Below, piece by piece: positions 6,002 to 13,044 of a stretch of 15,510 nt of DNA. The notes beneath the pieces are model-generated. The model was not told the origin of the DNA and ran no database searches. It was given only the letters and a program-made list of their open reading frames with translations. The DNA is from JBFXAN01 sp050184225 (GTDB lineage Bacteria; Chloroflexota; Dehalococcoidia; CAUJGQ01). The stretch covers positions 1 through 15,510 of the forward strand of contig JBFXAN010000154.1 in assembly GCA_050184225.1 (NCBI GenBank), written 5' to 3'. Each line of letters starts with the position of its first letter. The stretch's first letter is position 1. A program made the translations under genes and the position numbers.

Positions 6002-7660
6002 ATGGTTGACAACGAATCCTTGCGCGTGGTGCCGCTCGGTGGTCTCGGCGAGATCGGCAAGAACATGATGCTCTTCGAGACCGCGGACGACATCGTCGTG
6101 ATCGATTGCGGTCTCATGTTTCCGGAGGAGGAGATGCTCGGCGTCGACCTGGTCATCCCCGATGTCTCTTACCTGGTGGAGCGTGCCGACAAGGTCCGCG
6201 GGATCGTGCTCACACACGGCCATGAGGACCACATTGGTGCACTGCCGTTCGTCCTCCGTCAGCTCAACGTGCCGGTCTTTGCGACCCGTCTCACCGTGGG
6301 CCTGATCTCGGTCAAGTTGAAAGAGCACCGCATGCTGCGTGAGTCCACGATCACGGTGGTCGAGCCCGGCACGCGCTTCGAGTTGGGTGGGCTTGGCATC
6401 GAGTTCTTTCGTGTGGCGCACAGCATCCCGGACGCCTGCGGCATCATCCTGCAGACGCCCGTCGGCATTGTCGTCTTCACCGGAGACTTCAAGCTGGACC
6501 ACACGCCGATCATGGACCAGCATACGGACCTCAACCGCCTGGCAGCCCTAGGGCAGGAAGGCGTGATGCTGCTCTGCGCCGATTCGACCTACGCGGAAAT
6601 CGAGGGCTACACCCCCTCGGAACGGCTGGTGGAAGCGGCGCTCGATCGGATCATGGCGACGGCCGAGGGCCGCGTGATCGTGGGCACCTTCGCCTCGCTC
6701 ATCTCCCGGATCCAGATCGTGATTGACGCCGCCGCCCGCCACGGCCGCCGCGTCTTCGTCCAGGGCCGCAGCATGGAGCAGAATACGCGGATGGCGCTGG
6801 ATCTGGGCTATCTGCACGACCCGGAGCGTGTGATCGCTCGCATCGAGGAGCTCAACACCTGCGACGACCACCAGGTTGCGATTATGACAACCGGGACACA
6901 GGGCGAGCCGACGGCGGGCCTGGCGCGGATGGCGAACAATGACCATCGCTTCGTCACGATCAAGACGGGCGATACGGTCGTCATGTCATCGTCACCGATC
7001 CCCGGCAACGAGGGCCTGGTGAACCGGGTCGTCGACAACCTCTGCAAGCGCGGCGCAACCGTCTTCTACAATCGCATCGCCAACGTGCATGTCCGTGGCC
7101 ACGCTGCCCAGGACGAACTGACGTTGATTCACCGCCTCGTCAAGCCGCGCTACTTCATCCCGATTCACGGTGAGTATCGCCACATGATGATCCACGCCCG
7201 CTTGGCGCGGGACATGGGTCTCGCCGCCGACCGGGTCTTTGTGCTGCAGGATGGCGATGTCTGGGAGACCAACGGCCGCACCGCCCAGGTGGTGGACCAT
7301 ATCGCCGCCAACCATGTCTACGTGGACGGCCTCGGCGTGGGCGACATCGACCACGTTGTCCTGCGCGACCGTCGCCACCTGGCCTCGGATGGCATGGTGG
7401 TGGTGATCATCGCCGTGGACAAGCAGACCGGGCAGCCGGTCGGACGGCCGGATGTCGTGTCGCGCGGGTTCGTCGATACAGAAGAGTCTGCTGGCCTGCT
7501 CGATGCGACTCGCGACGCGGCCGCCACGGCGCTGGACGGCGCGAGCCACATCGCCGAATGGAGCGTCGCCAGCACGAAGGTGAAGGACCAGATCGCTGGC
7601 TTTCTCTATGACGCGACCCGCCGCCGGCCGATGGTATTACCCGTGGTCGTGAAGGTCTAG
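6002..7660 (+). CDS. rnj: Ribonuclease J
   Basis: A 552-residue metallo-beta-lactamase/beta-CASP ribonuclease that degrades and matures RNA in the cytoplasm by 5'-3' exonucleolytic and endonucleolytic cleavage. Zinc-binding residues are visible: THGHEDHIG (71-79; H72, H74, D76, H77), H140 in FRVAHSIPD, D162 in TGDFKLD and H389 in PIHGEYRHM. The beta-CASP insert includes the CADSTYAEIEGYTPSE stretch (192-207), the GTFASLISRI segment (228-237) and the late motif HVRGHA (363-368). The C-terminal RNase J domain (about 450-552) contains the VVVIIAVD strand. The length is normal and every key residue is present. The ATG at 6002 is preceded by GAAGG at a 9-nt spacing. It looks monocistronic, ending at the hairpin at 7706-7733 that faces the next, convergent gene. 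Confidence 0.97.
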   Translation: MVDNESLRVVPLGGLGEIGKNMMLFETADDIVVIDCGLMFPEEEMLGVDLVIPDVSYLVERADKVRGIVLTHGHEDHIGALPFVLRQLNVPVFATRLTVGLISVKLKEHRMLRESTITVVEPGTRFELGGLGIEFFRVAHSIPDACGIILQTPVGIVVFTGDFKLDHTPIMDQHTDLNRLAALGQEGVMLLCADSTYAEIEGYTPSERLVEAALDRIMATAEGRVIVGTFASLISRIQIVIDAAARHGRRVFVQGRSMEQNTRMALDLGYLHDPERVIARIEELNTCDDHQVAIMTTGTQGEPTAGLARMANNDHRFVTIKTGDTVVMSSSPIPGNEGLVNRVVDNLCKRGATVFYNRIANVHVRGHAAQDELTLIHRLVKPRYFIPIHGEYRHMMIHARLARDMGLAADRVFVLQDGDVWETNGRTAQVVDHIAANHVYVDGLGVGDIDHVVLRDRRHLASDGMVVVIIAVDKQTGQPVGRPDVVSRGFVDTEESAGLLDATRDAAATALDGASHIAEWSVASTKVKDQIAGFLYDATRRRPMVLPVVVKV

Positions 7661-7705
7661 GCGGGCTGCGATCCGATTGCGCCCGGGCGACCGAGGCCGT
7701 CACTG

Positions 7706-7733
7706 CCTGCGCCGCCTGACCTGGCGGCGCGGG
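7706..7733. terminator. GC-rich hairpin between convergent rnj and ADP-ribosylglycohydrolase genes
   Basis: GCGCCGCC (7709-7716) pairs exactly with GGCGGCGC (7723-7730) around a TGACCT loop. The stem extends to 11 bp (7706-7733) with one G-T wobble. It lies 46 bp past the rnj stop and 13 bp past the stop of the convergent gene, so it probably ends both transcripts. No T-tract follows on either side. Confidence 0.65.
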
Positions 7734-7745
7734 ATTGGCAATCGG

Positions 7746-8687
7746 CTACTGATGCGCAGGCACCAGGTCCAGTAGCGCATCAGCAAGATTTCTCAGCTGC
7801 GCGGATCCTTCCGCCGCGTCACGCCAAGCGGCCGGGATCGCCTCTTCGCCCAGATACGCGCCGGCCAGCGCGCCGGTCATCGCCGCAATCGTGTCCGTGT
7901 CTCCCCCCAGACTGATCGCATACCGAATCGCCTCACTAAAGGAGGTCGGGTATCGAAAGAAGGCGTAGAGCGCCGTCGGCACCGACTCAAATGCCGCGAT
8001 CCCATTGCCAAGCTCACCGACCACGACCTCGATCGGCGCGTCCGGTAGGAGCGATTGGATCCGCTCAAGCTTTTCGTGGTATATGCCGGGCTGGACATGC
8101 CGCCGGAGTGACGCGATGAGCAGGCCCGCATCGAGCGCGCTGTTTGCCGGCCGCTGAAGAAGATAGGCGATGGCGCACGCCTGGAGCGCCGCTCCTTCCA
8201 TGCCCAGCTCGTGCGCATGCGTGATCAACGCCGATCGGCGGGCGAAGTCGGCGGTCTTGTCAAGATCCTGGAACGCGAAGAGCGCTACCGGGGCGACCCG
8301 CATCGCGCCGCCGTTCCCGAAGGAGCCCTGTTCACCGAAGAGCAACCGGCTCGCCCGGTCCCAGGGGATGCCGCGCTCCAGCAGCCGGAACACCTGCGGC
8401 GGCCCGCCGCCGTAGCCACGCCACGGTTCGTCGGCGAAGTTCCGCGCAAACGTCGCCGCCATGTGTGCCGGGTCGAACGTGCCGCATTCCACCAGCGACG
8501 TTGCCACGCCCAGCGTCATGTGGGTATCGTCGGTGTAATGTAAGCCGTCAGAGATATGCTCCAGCCCGACGAGGTCCTCGGGCTGAACGCGTGTCGTCCC
8601 TTCAAACGGGGCGCCGAGCGCATCGCCCACCGCCACACCCACCAGCGCACCGCGAAACTTGGCCCGAAGGTCTGCCCAGTGCACCAT
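7746..8687 (-). CDS. ADP-ribosylglycohydrolase (DraG/ARH3 family), catalytic residues intact
   Basis: A 313-residue cytoplasmic enzyme of the ADP-ribosylhydrolase family, which removes ADP-ribose from proteins or other acceptors using two Mg/Mn ions. The N-terminus GVAVGDALGAPFEG (17-30) carries the family Gly-Asp and E29. The metal-binding T-D-D is at 52-54 (YTDDTHMT), and the second metal motif GGDTDT is at 261-266 (D263, D265). FGNGGAMRVAP (123-133) and THAHELG (156-162) are also typical. All ligands expected of an active enzyme are present and the length is normal. No DraT or other ADP-ribosyltransferase lies in the window, so the target is unknown. It shares ancestry with the degenerate paralogue at 9763-10713. 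The 5' leader contains the hairpin at 8699-8717, 12 nt before the ATG. Confidence 0.93.
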   Translation of the reverse strand: MVHWADLRAKFRGALVGVAVGDALGAPFEGTTRVQPEDLVGLEHISDGLHYTDDTHMTLGVATSLVECGTFDPAHMAATFARNFADEPWRGYGGGPPQVFRLLERGIPWDRASRLLFGEQGSFGNGGAMRVAPVALFAFQDLDKTADFARRSALITHAHELGMEGAALQACAIAYLLQRPANSALDAGLLIASLRRHVQPGIYHEKLERIQSLLPDAPIEVVVGELGNGIAAFESVPTALYAFFRYPTSFSEAIRYAISLGGDTDTIAAMTGALAGAYLGEEAIPAAWRDAAEGSAQLRNLADALLDLVPAHQ

Positions 8688-8698
8688 CGCTACCTGCC

Positions 8699-8717
8699 TG
8701 GGACGGCCGCCGTCCCA
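8699..8717 (-). promoter_or_regulatory. Hairpin in the leader of the ADP-ribosylglycohydrolase gene
   Basis: TGGGACGG (8699-8706) and CCGTCCCA (8710-8717) are exact reverse complements around a 3-nt loop. It lies 11 bp upstream of the ATG at 8687 and close to the weak ribosome-binding site AGGCAGG. It might attenuate translation or be a second terminator for the upstream gene. Confidence 0.35.
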
Positions 8718-8805
8718 CCGGGGCCGACCGCCGGTTGTCGTTCTGCCGCTTCGCCATGCCCCACAAATCTGCCCCTGGTACGTGGAGTTGCTCCGCGGTG
8801 TTCGT

Positions 8806-8837
8806 GGCAGCCGCGCTGACTGGTCAGCGCGGCTGCC
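8806..8837. terminator. Perfect 15-bp inverted repeat after the ferritin-like gene
   Basis: GGCAGCCGCGCTGAC (8806-8820) and GTCAGCGCGGCTGCC (8823-8837) are exact reverse complements with 2 nt between them, folding as a 14-bp stem with a CTGG tetraloop. It lies 15 bp downstream of the minus-strand stop at 8853. No T-tract follows. It is the strongest hairpin in the window and most likely an intrinsic-type terminator. Confidence 0.65.
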
Positions 8838-8852
8838 CGAGGCGTCCAGGGA

Positions 8853-9095
8853 CTATCCGAGTCGCTGAACGAGAAGGCGCTGGAGCCGCTCAACGTCGTC
8901 ACGTTCGCGCTGCTCCAGGTGATCGAGCAACTCCAGCACTTCCTTATCGCCGGCCTGCTCCGCGTCGGTCCGATACACCTCCATCGCGGCGATGCCCTTC
9001 AGTTTGTTCTGGAAGATTGTCACCAAGTCATAGGCAACGTTGGGAACCCCGCTCCGCTGCTCCGTCTGGCGCTTGGCCTGCTCCATCGTCATCAC
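8853..9095 (-). CDS. Small helical ferritin-like protein (conserved hypothetical)
   Basis: An 80-residue, almost fully helical protein. After a polar N-terminus (1-16), residues 18-45 (VPNVAYDLVTIFQNKLKG, then AAMEVYRTDAE) and 48-79 form two predicted amphipathic helices. The spacing of E39, Y41, D44, D50, E55 and H59 recalls half of a rubrerythrin/ferritin-like bundle, as in small proteins of the pattern E-x-Y-x-x-D-A-x-x-A-G-D. If so it would have to dimerise to form a four-helix bundle; iron binding is not shown. The start is uncertain among the ATGs at 9095, 9092 and 9086; a GAGG sits about 10 nt upstream of the first. It stands between the CBS gene and the active ADP-ribosylglycohydrolase gene, on the same strand, with hairpins on both sides, so it may be its own transcription unit. 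The function is unknown. Confidence 0.7.
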   Translation of the reverse strand: MMTMEQAKRQTEQRSGVPNVAYDLVTIFQNKLKGIAAMEVYRTDAEQAGDKEVLELLDHLEQRERDDVERLQRLLVQRLG

Positions 9096-9167
9096 TCACA
9101 CCTCGATGTGTCCGACGGTGTCCGTCGCTCCCGCGGGGCTGATCCGATATCTGGTGTTGTGAGGTTG

Positions 9168-9204
9168 GGCGGGACCCTGCGAGCCGTCGGCGCGGGGTCC
9201 CGCC
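9168..9204 (-). terminator. 10-bp GC hairpin after the CBS-domain gene
   Basis: GGCGGGACCC (9168-9177) pairs exactly with GGGTCCCGCC (9195-9204) across a 17-nt loop. It begins about 46 bp past the stop of the minus-strand CBS gene, a good position for a terminator. No T-tract follows. Confidence 0.55.
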
Positions 9205-9250
9205 TGCCGCGGCCGACATTGGAGGCTGTCAGTCGCGGCGGATGCGGCCG

Positions 9251-9688
9251 TTAGCGCTGTGGCTTGGCCTGCTCCGACACTTGTTCGAGCACGTGGCCGC
9301 TCATCGCTGCAGCACCCGTGTCCACGGCAAGGTCGCCGAGCGCGACGATGCCGACGAGCCGCTGCTCGCGGTTGAGGATGGGCAACCGCCGGATCTGCCG
9401 CTCCTTCATCAGGCGTGCGGCCTCGTGGATGGACTCACCATCGAAGCAGTACGCCACATCCTGCGTCATCACATCCCGCACACGTGTGGTACGTGGGTCG
9501 GCACCCGCCGCGGTCGCTCGAATGGTGATGTCACGGTCGGTGACGATGCCGACCAGCCGCGCGCCCTCGCAGACGGGTAACGCGCCGACGCGGTGGGTGC
9601 GCATCGCCGCCGCCGCGTCCTGAATGAGGGCATTCGGTCGAATAACCTCAACGTTGGGTGTCATGATCTCGCGAAGCACCTGTTCCAT
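9251..9688 (-). CDS. Two-CBS-domain protein
   Basis: A 145-residue soluble protein made of a single Bateman pair. CBS1 spans about 8-60 (IMTPNVEVIRP through GALPVCEGARLVGIVTDRD), and CBS2 about 72-125 (DVMTQDVAYCFDG through IRRLPILNREQRLVGIVALGDL). The V-T-D-R-D turn and L-V-G-I-V strands are typical of adenosine-nucleotide-binding CBS pairs, so it is likely to sense AMP, ATP or a related adenine nucleotide. It has no attached catalytic or transport domain and must act alone or on a partner. A strong Shine-Dalgarno AGGAGG precedes the ATG at 9688, and it sits in the loop of a small hairpin (9689-9707). It lies between the two ADP-ribosylglycohydrolase genes with the ferritin-like gene. A link between adenine nucleotide sensing and ADP-ribose turnover is tempting but unproven. 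Confidence 0.93.
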   Translation of the reverse strand: MEQVLREIMTPNVEVIRPNALIQDAAAAMRTHRVGALPVCEGARLVGIVTDRDITIRATAAGADPRTTRVRDVMTQDVAYCFDGESIHEAARLMKERQIRRLPILNREQRLVGIVALGDLAVDTGAAAMSGHVLEQVSEQAKPQR

Positions 9689-9707
9689 GTTCGCCTCCTG
9701 TACGAAC
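9689..9707 (-). promoter_or_regulatory. Shine-Dalgarno of the CBS gene in a hairpin loop
   Basis: On the minus strand GTTCG and CGAAC form a 5-bp stem around TACAGGAGG, placing AGGAGG in the loop and the ATG directly after the stem. The stem is short and may open easily, but the placement is neat enough to note as possible translational control. Confidence 0.3.
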
Positions 9708-9725
9708 GCCTGGCGAAGTTCTCCT

Positions 9726-9739
9726 GCGGGCTAGCCCGC
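9726..9739. terminator. 14-bp perfect palindrome after the pseudo-ADP-ribosylhydrolase gene
   Basis: GCGGGCTAGCCCGC is its own reverse complement. It lies 23 bp past the stop at 9763 on the minus strand and upstream of the CBS gene. It could be a compact terminator stem with a 4-nt loop or a dimeric-protein site; no T-tract follows. Confidence 0.4.
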
Positions 9740-9762
9740 TGCGCCATCAGTTACAGACCACC

Positions 9763-10713
9763 TCAACCTGCGACGTGATACGACAGGCTGCGTAGGGCGG
9801 GACTCGCCATGTAGTAGGAGACGTCCCGGAACGGCGGGCTAATCTCCGCCATATCGGCCATGGCATCCGCCAACTCGAGAAGGTACCGGGCTTCCGGTAT
9901 TTGCTCGCGCCAGATGGCGGGAATTGCCTGCTCGCCACCCTGCGCACCGACGAGGGTGCCGGTAAGCGCACCCAGGAGGGCGCGGTCGCCGCCCAAGGTG
10001 AGCGCGTACCGCAGCGTCGCGACGAAGGCACACGGCTGACTGGGATACGGGAACCACACCGGTTGCTGGGCGCCAACGAGGAAGGCGCAGAGCGCCGTCT
10101 GGACGGCGCCGTGCGTGCTCGCGGCGCCCTCCGCCAGGTGTCGCACGCCCTCACGCCCCTGATCGAGCACGGCCGCCTGGATCGCTCGCACGCTCATACC
10201 GGCGCCGGTTCCAGCGGTGTGACGTGCGAGCGCGTCGAGGAACACGCTCGGCTCGAAGGCCGCGTCGACCGGCTGCTGGAAGAGCAAGGCGACCGCGCAG
10301 GCGAATACCACGCCGGCCTCGTGCGGCGCCTCGCGTACGCCTGCGGCCGTACCCGCCTCCCGCGCGAGCCAGGCGACGATCTCCAGGTCATGGTATGCCA
10401 CCAGGGAGACGGGCATCACCAGCAGGGCATCCGCACCTGAGCGGGCCGCGGCGGCGCCTTCAGCGGCATAGCCGGCGGCCAGCCTGCGCACGCGCTCGAG
10501 ATCCAACCCCCAGCGCTCGACGAGGGACGACACGACCGCCGTGGTCATGGCGGTGAGCTCCGTGGCGGCCAGCTGGTGCGGCGTCCGCTCAAACGCTGCG
10601 TGCTCGGCCCAGGCCGACGCATCGAGGCGGGGCCACGCGGCGCCGAGCGCATCCCCGATCGCCGCGCCGAGCAGCGCGCCGCGAAAGCGCGCGCGCACAT
10701 GCCGAGGTTTCAT
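9763..10713 (-). CDS. Degenerate ADP-ribosylglycohydrolase paralogue (likely pseudoenzyme)
   Basis: A 316-residue protein with the fold signature of the DraG/ARH family: FRGALLGAAIGDALGAAW at 10-27, SSLVERWG at 62-69, TLGGDRALLGALTGTL at 239-254 and EQAIPAIWRE at 261-270. It aligns end to end with the active paralogue at 7746-8687, yet the catalytic sites are gone. T-D-D-T-H is replaced by T-E-L-T-A (51-55), GGDTDT by GGDRAL (241-246), and the GDALGAPFE glutamate is missing. The frame is intact with no stops or shifts, so it appears to be maintained as a protein rather than decaying. It probably binds no metal pair; a regulatory or ligand-binding role is inferred. I chose ATG 10713 over ATG 10794 because homology starts there and the longer start lies inside operator copy 2. 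It diverges from the XRE-cupin gene. Confidence 0.85.
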   Translation of the reverse strand: MKPRHVRARFRGALLGAAIGDALGAAWPRLDASAWAEHAAFERTPHQLAATELTAMTTAVVSSLVERWGLDLERVRRLAAGYAAEGAAAARSGADALLVMPVSLVAYHDLEIVAWLAREAGTAAGVREAPHEAGVVFACAVALLFQQPVDAAFEPSVFLDALARHTAGTGAGMSVRAIQAAVLDQGREGVRHLAEGAASTHGAVQTALCAFLVGAQQPVWFPYPSQPCAFVATLRYALTLGGDRALLGALTGTLVGAQGGEQAIPAIWREQIPEARYLLELADAMADMAEISPPFRDVSYYMASPALRSLSYHVAG

Positions 10714-10772
10714 CCTTTGTATCCATCGACGTGAATCACAGACCCAGCGGGGGGATGGTCTGACAAAAGGAG

Positions 10773-10779
10773 TGTACAG
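10773..10779 (+). promoter_or_regulatory. Extra TGTACAG half-site
   Basis: A second TGTACAG lies exactly 21 bp, two helical turns, upstream of the same half-site in operator copy 2. It faces the same side of the helix and could hold a second regulator dimer or a weaker contact. Confidence 0.35.
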
Positions 10780-10793
10780 GAACGCGTGCTTCA

Positions 10794-10812
10794 TGTACAG
10801 TATTACTGGACA
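10794..10812 (+). promoter_or_regulatory. Operator-like dyad, copy 2 (XRE-cupin divergent promoter)
   Basis: TGTACAG-TATTA-CTGGACA has both half-sites identical to copy 1, 7.3 kb away, with an unrelated spacer. It sits 32 bp upstream of the XRE-cupin ATG and 80 bp from the start of the divergent pseudo-ADP-ribosylhydrolase gene. Conserved arms with a variable spacer are what a dimeric helix-turn-helix protein leaves. Autoregulation by the adjacent XRE-cupin protein is the simplest reading. Confidence 0.65.
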
Positions 10813-10844
10813 GATGGCGACAATCTGGGCATGGTGATACGACG

Positions 10845-11402
10845 ATGACGAACGAATGGCATCTGGGCGACCGGCTGCGCGAGGTGCGCCTGGCGCGGCA
10901 GCTCTCGGTGCGGACCCTTGCGAGCCGCGCCGGCTTCTCCCCCAGCTTCATCTCCCAGGTCGAACTCGGTCAGGCATCGCCCTCGATCGCGTCCCTGGAG
11001 CGCATCGCGGCCGCGCTCGACGTGACGCTCAGTTCCTTCTTCCCAGACGACGAGCAGGCGCCGTCTGCCGTCGTCCGCGCCGGGGCGCGCCAGGAGCTGA
11101 CCAGCGTCTGGTCACAGGCGCAGATCGAGGCGCTTGGCCCGGTCGCCGCCGGCCGCACGCTGGAGCCGATGCTGATCACGCTCGCTCCCGGCGGTCGCAG
11201 CAGCAAAGATCCGGTGCCCCATGCACAAGAGCAATTTACCTTCGTGCTCGACGGCCGGCTCACGCTCATCCTCGGTGAGATGACGCATGACTTGTCCGCT
11301 GGCGATGCCGTCACGCTCACGGCCGGCACGCCCCATCGCTGGGAGAACACCGGTGTGGAGCCCGCCCGCCTGCTGATCGTCACCGCTCGCCCGGCTCGTT
11401 GA
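10845..11402 (+). CDS. XRE-family regulator with C-terminal cupin domain (PuuR-like)
   Basis: A 185-residue transcription factor. Residues 7-66 are an XRE helix-turn-helix: LREVRLARQLSVRTLASRAG (11-30), then FSPSFISQVELGQASPSI as the recognition helix and following turn. Residues 105-182 form a cupin barrel with PHAQEQFTFVLDG (124-136), HDLSAGDAV and TAGTPHRWENTG (158-169), the small-molecule-sensing module of the family. Known members include PuuR, which represses putrescine catabolism in E. coli, but the ligand here is not visible. The start has no strong Shine-Dalgarno. It diverges from the pseudo-ADP-ribosylhydrolase gene across operator copy 2, and only 25 bp separate it from prfC, so it and prfC probably share a transcript. 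The other operator copies suggest it also controls the MFS/synthase pair. Confidence 0.92.
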   Translation: MTNEWHLGDRLREVRLARQLSVRTLASRAGFSPSFISQVELGQASPSIASLERIAAALDVTLSSFFPDDEQAPSAVVRAGARQELTSVWSQAQIEALGPVAAGRTLEPMLITLAPGGRSSKDPVPHAQEQFTFVLDGRLTLILGEMTHDLSAGDAVTLTAGTPHRWENTGVEPARLLIVTARPAR

Positions 11403-11427
11403 ACCCTGAAACCTGAGGTTGATTTCT

Positions 11428-13044
11428 GTGACATCAGTCATCGACACGTCGCTGCTCTCGCCGCTCGCGCTCCACGAGCACGTCGCCCGCCGCCGCACCT
11501 TCGCGATCATCTCCCACCCGGACGCGGGGAAGACCACGCTCACGGAGAAGCTGCTGCTCTACGCCGGCGCCGTCGACCTCGCCGGCTCCGTCCGCGCCCG
11601 CGCCAACCAGCGTCGTGCGACATCGGACTGGATGGAGATGGAGCAGCAGCGCGGCATCTCGGTTACCTCCACCGCCCTCCAGTTTGACTACGAGGGCTAT
11701 CGCTTCAACCTGCTCGATACGCCCGGCCACCAAGACTTCAGCGAGGACACCTACCGCACCCTGATGGCCGTCGACAGTGCCGTGATGGTGCTGGACGCCG
11801 CCAAGGGCATCGAGCCGCAGACGAAGAAGCTCTTCGAGGTCTGCCGGCTCCGCCGCATCCCGATCGTCACCTTCATCAACAAGCTCGACCACCCGAGCGA
11901 GTCGCCGCTCTTCCTCCTCGACCAGATCGAGCATGTCCTGAGTATCGGCCCCGTCGCGATGAACTGGCCGATCGGCGACGGTCCCTCCTTTCAAGGCGTC
12001 TACGACCTGCGCGGGCAGCAGGTGCTCCGCTTCGAGCGCACCGCCCGTGGGCAGCACCGCGCACCGGTCCACGTTGGCGCGATCAGCGACCCGGCGCTCG
12101 CCCATCTCATCGGTGACATCGCCTATCGCCAGCTCTGTGATGAGGTCGAACTGCTCGCCGCTGCCGGCACCGCCTTCGACCGGGGGCGGTTTCTCACCGG
12201 CGATGTGACGCCCGTCTTCTTCGGCAGCGCCCTCAATAACTTTGGCGTCCAGCCCTTCCTCGATGCGCTCTGCGAGCTGGCGCCGTCGCCCGGGCCGCGC
12301 ATGACCGACCAGGGACCGGTCGCGCCGGACGACGCAGACTTCTCCGGCTTCATCTTCAAGATTCAGGCAAACATGGACCCGCGCCACCGCGACAGCATGG
12401 CCTTCCTCCGCGTCTGCTCCGGCCGCTTCGAGAAAGATATGGTCGTTTGGCATCCGCGGCTCGGCCGCAGCGTGCGCATGTCCCGCCCGCACCGGCTCTT
12501 CGCCCGTGAGCGGGAGACGGTCGAGGAAGCCTATCCCGGTGATGTGATCGGCCTCGTCAACCCCGGCCTCTTCGCGATCGGCGACACACTTTGCACCGGT
12601 CAGCCGCGTCGCTTCGACGCCATCCCCCGCTTCCCGCCGGAGCACTTCGCCATCATCGAAAGCCGTGACGTCGCCCGCTACAAGCAGTTCCACAAGGGAC
12701 TCGCCCAGCTCGAGGAAGAGGGGGCGATCCAGGTGCTCACCGCCCCAGAGAGTGCCCGGCGGGAGCCGATCCTCGCCGCCGTCGGGGAGCTGCAGTTCGA
12801 TGTCGTCGCCGCCCGCCTCCGCGCTGAATATGGCGTCGAGACCACGCTCCGTCGGCTGCCCTATACCACCGCCCGCTGGGTCGAGGGCGATCCCGCCGCG
12901 GTCGCCGGCGCACGCTGGCTGACGCGCGGCGTGCTGCGCGCCCAGGACCGCCAGGGCCGGCCCGTCGCCCTCTTCCAATCCGCCTGGGACCTCGACTATG
13001 CCATCCAGCACAACCCCGCGATCCGCTTCCGGGAGTTGGGATGA
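11428..13044 (+). CDS. prfC: Peptide chain release factor 3
   Basis: A 538-residue translational GTPase that releases class I release factors (RF1/RF2) from the ribosome after peptide release. G motifs are present: SHPDAGKTT (29-37), GISVT (76-80), DTPGHQDF (97-104) and NKLD (151-154). Later stretches typical of RF3 and not of EF-G are visible, such as NWPIGDGPSFQGVYDL, TPVFFGSALNNFG, FKIQANMDPRHRDSMAFLRV, VEEAYPGDVIGL and GELQFDVVAARLRAEYGVE. The length matches the family. GTG 11428 is preferred because GAGG (11415-11418) lies 9 nt upstream; an upstream TTG at 11419 directly abuts that site. It follows the XRE-cupin gene closely, so it may be under that regulator. Its stop overlaps a possible start of the next gene, and a strong hairpin lies 67 bp downstream. 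Confidence 0.96.
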   Translation: MTSVIDTSLLSPLALHEHVARRRTFAIISHPDAGKTTLTEKLLLYAGAVDLAGSVRARANQRRATSDWMEMEQQRGISVTSTALQFDYEGYRFNLLDTPGHQDFSEDTYRTLMAVDSAVMVLDAAKGIEPQTKKLFEVCRLRRIPIVTFINKLDHPSESPLFLLDQIEHVLSIGPVAMNWPIGDGPSFQGVYDLRGQQVLRFERTARGQHRAPVHVGAISDPALAHLIGDIAYRQLCDEVELLAAAGTAFDRGRFLTGDVTPVFFGSALNNFGVQPFLDALCELAPSPGPRMTDQGPVAPDDADFSGFIFKIQANMDPRHRDSMAFLRVCSGRFEKDMVVWHPRLGRSVRMSRPHRLFARERETVEEAYPGDVIGLVNPGLFAIGDTLCTGQPRRFDAIPRFPPEHFAIIESRDVARYKQFHKGLAQLEEEGAIQVLTAPESARREPILAAVGELQFDVVAARLRAEYGVETTLRRLPYTTARWVEGDPAAVAGARWLTRGVLRAQDRQGRPVALFQSAWDLDYAIQHNPAIRFRELG

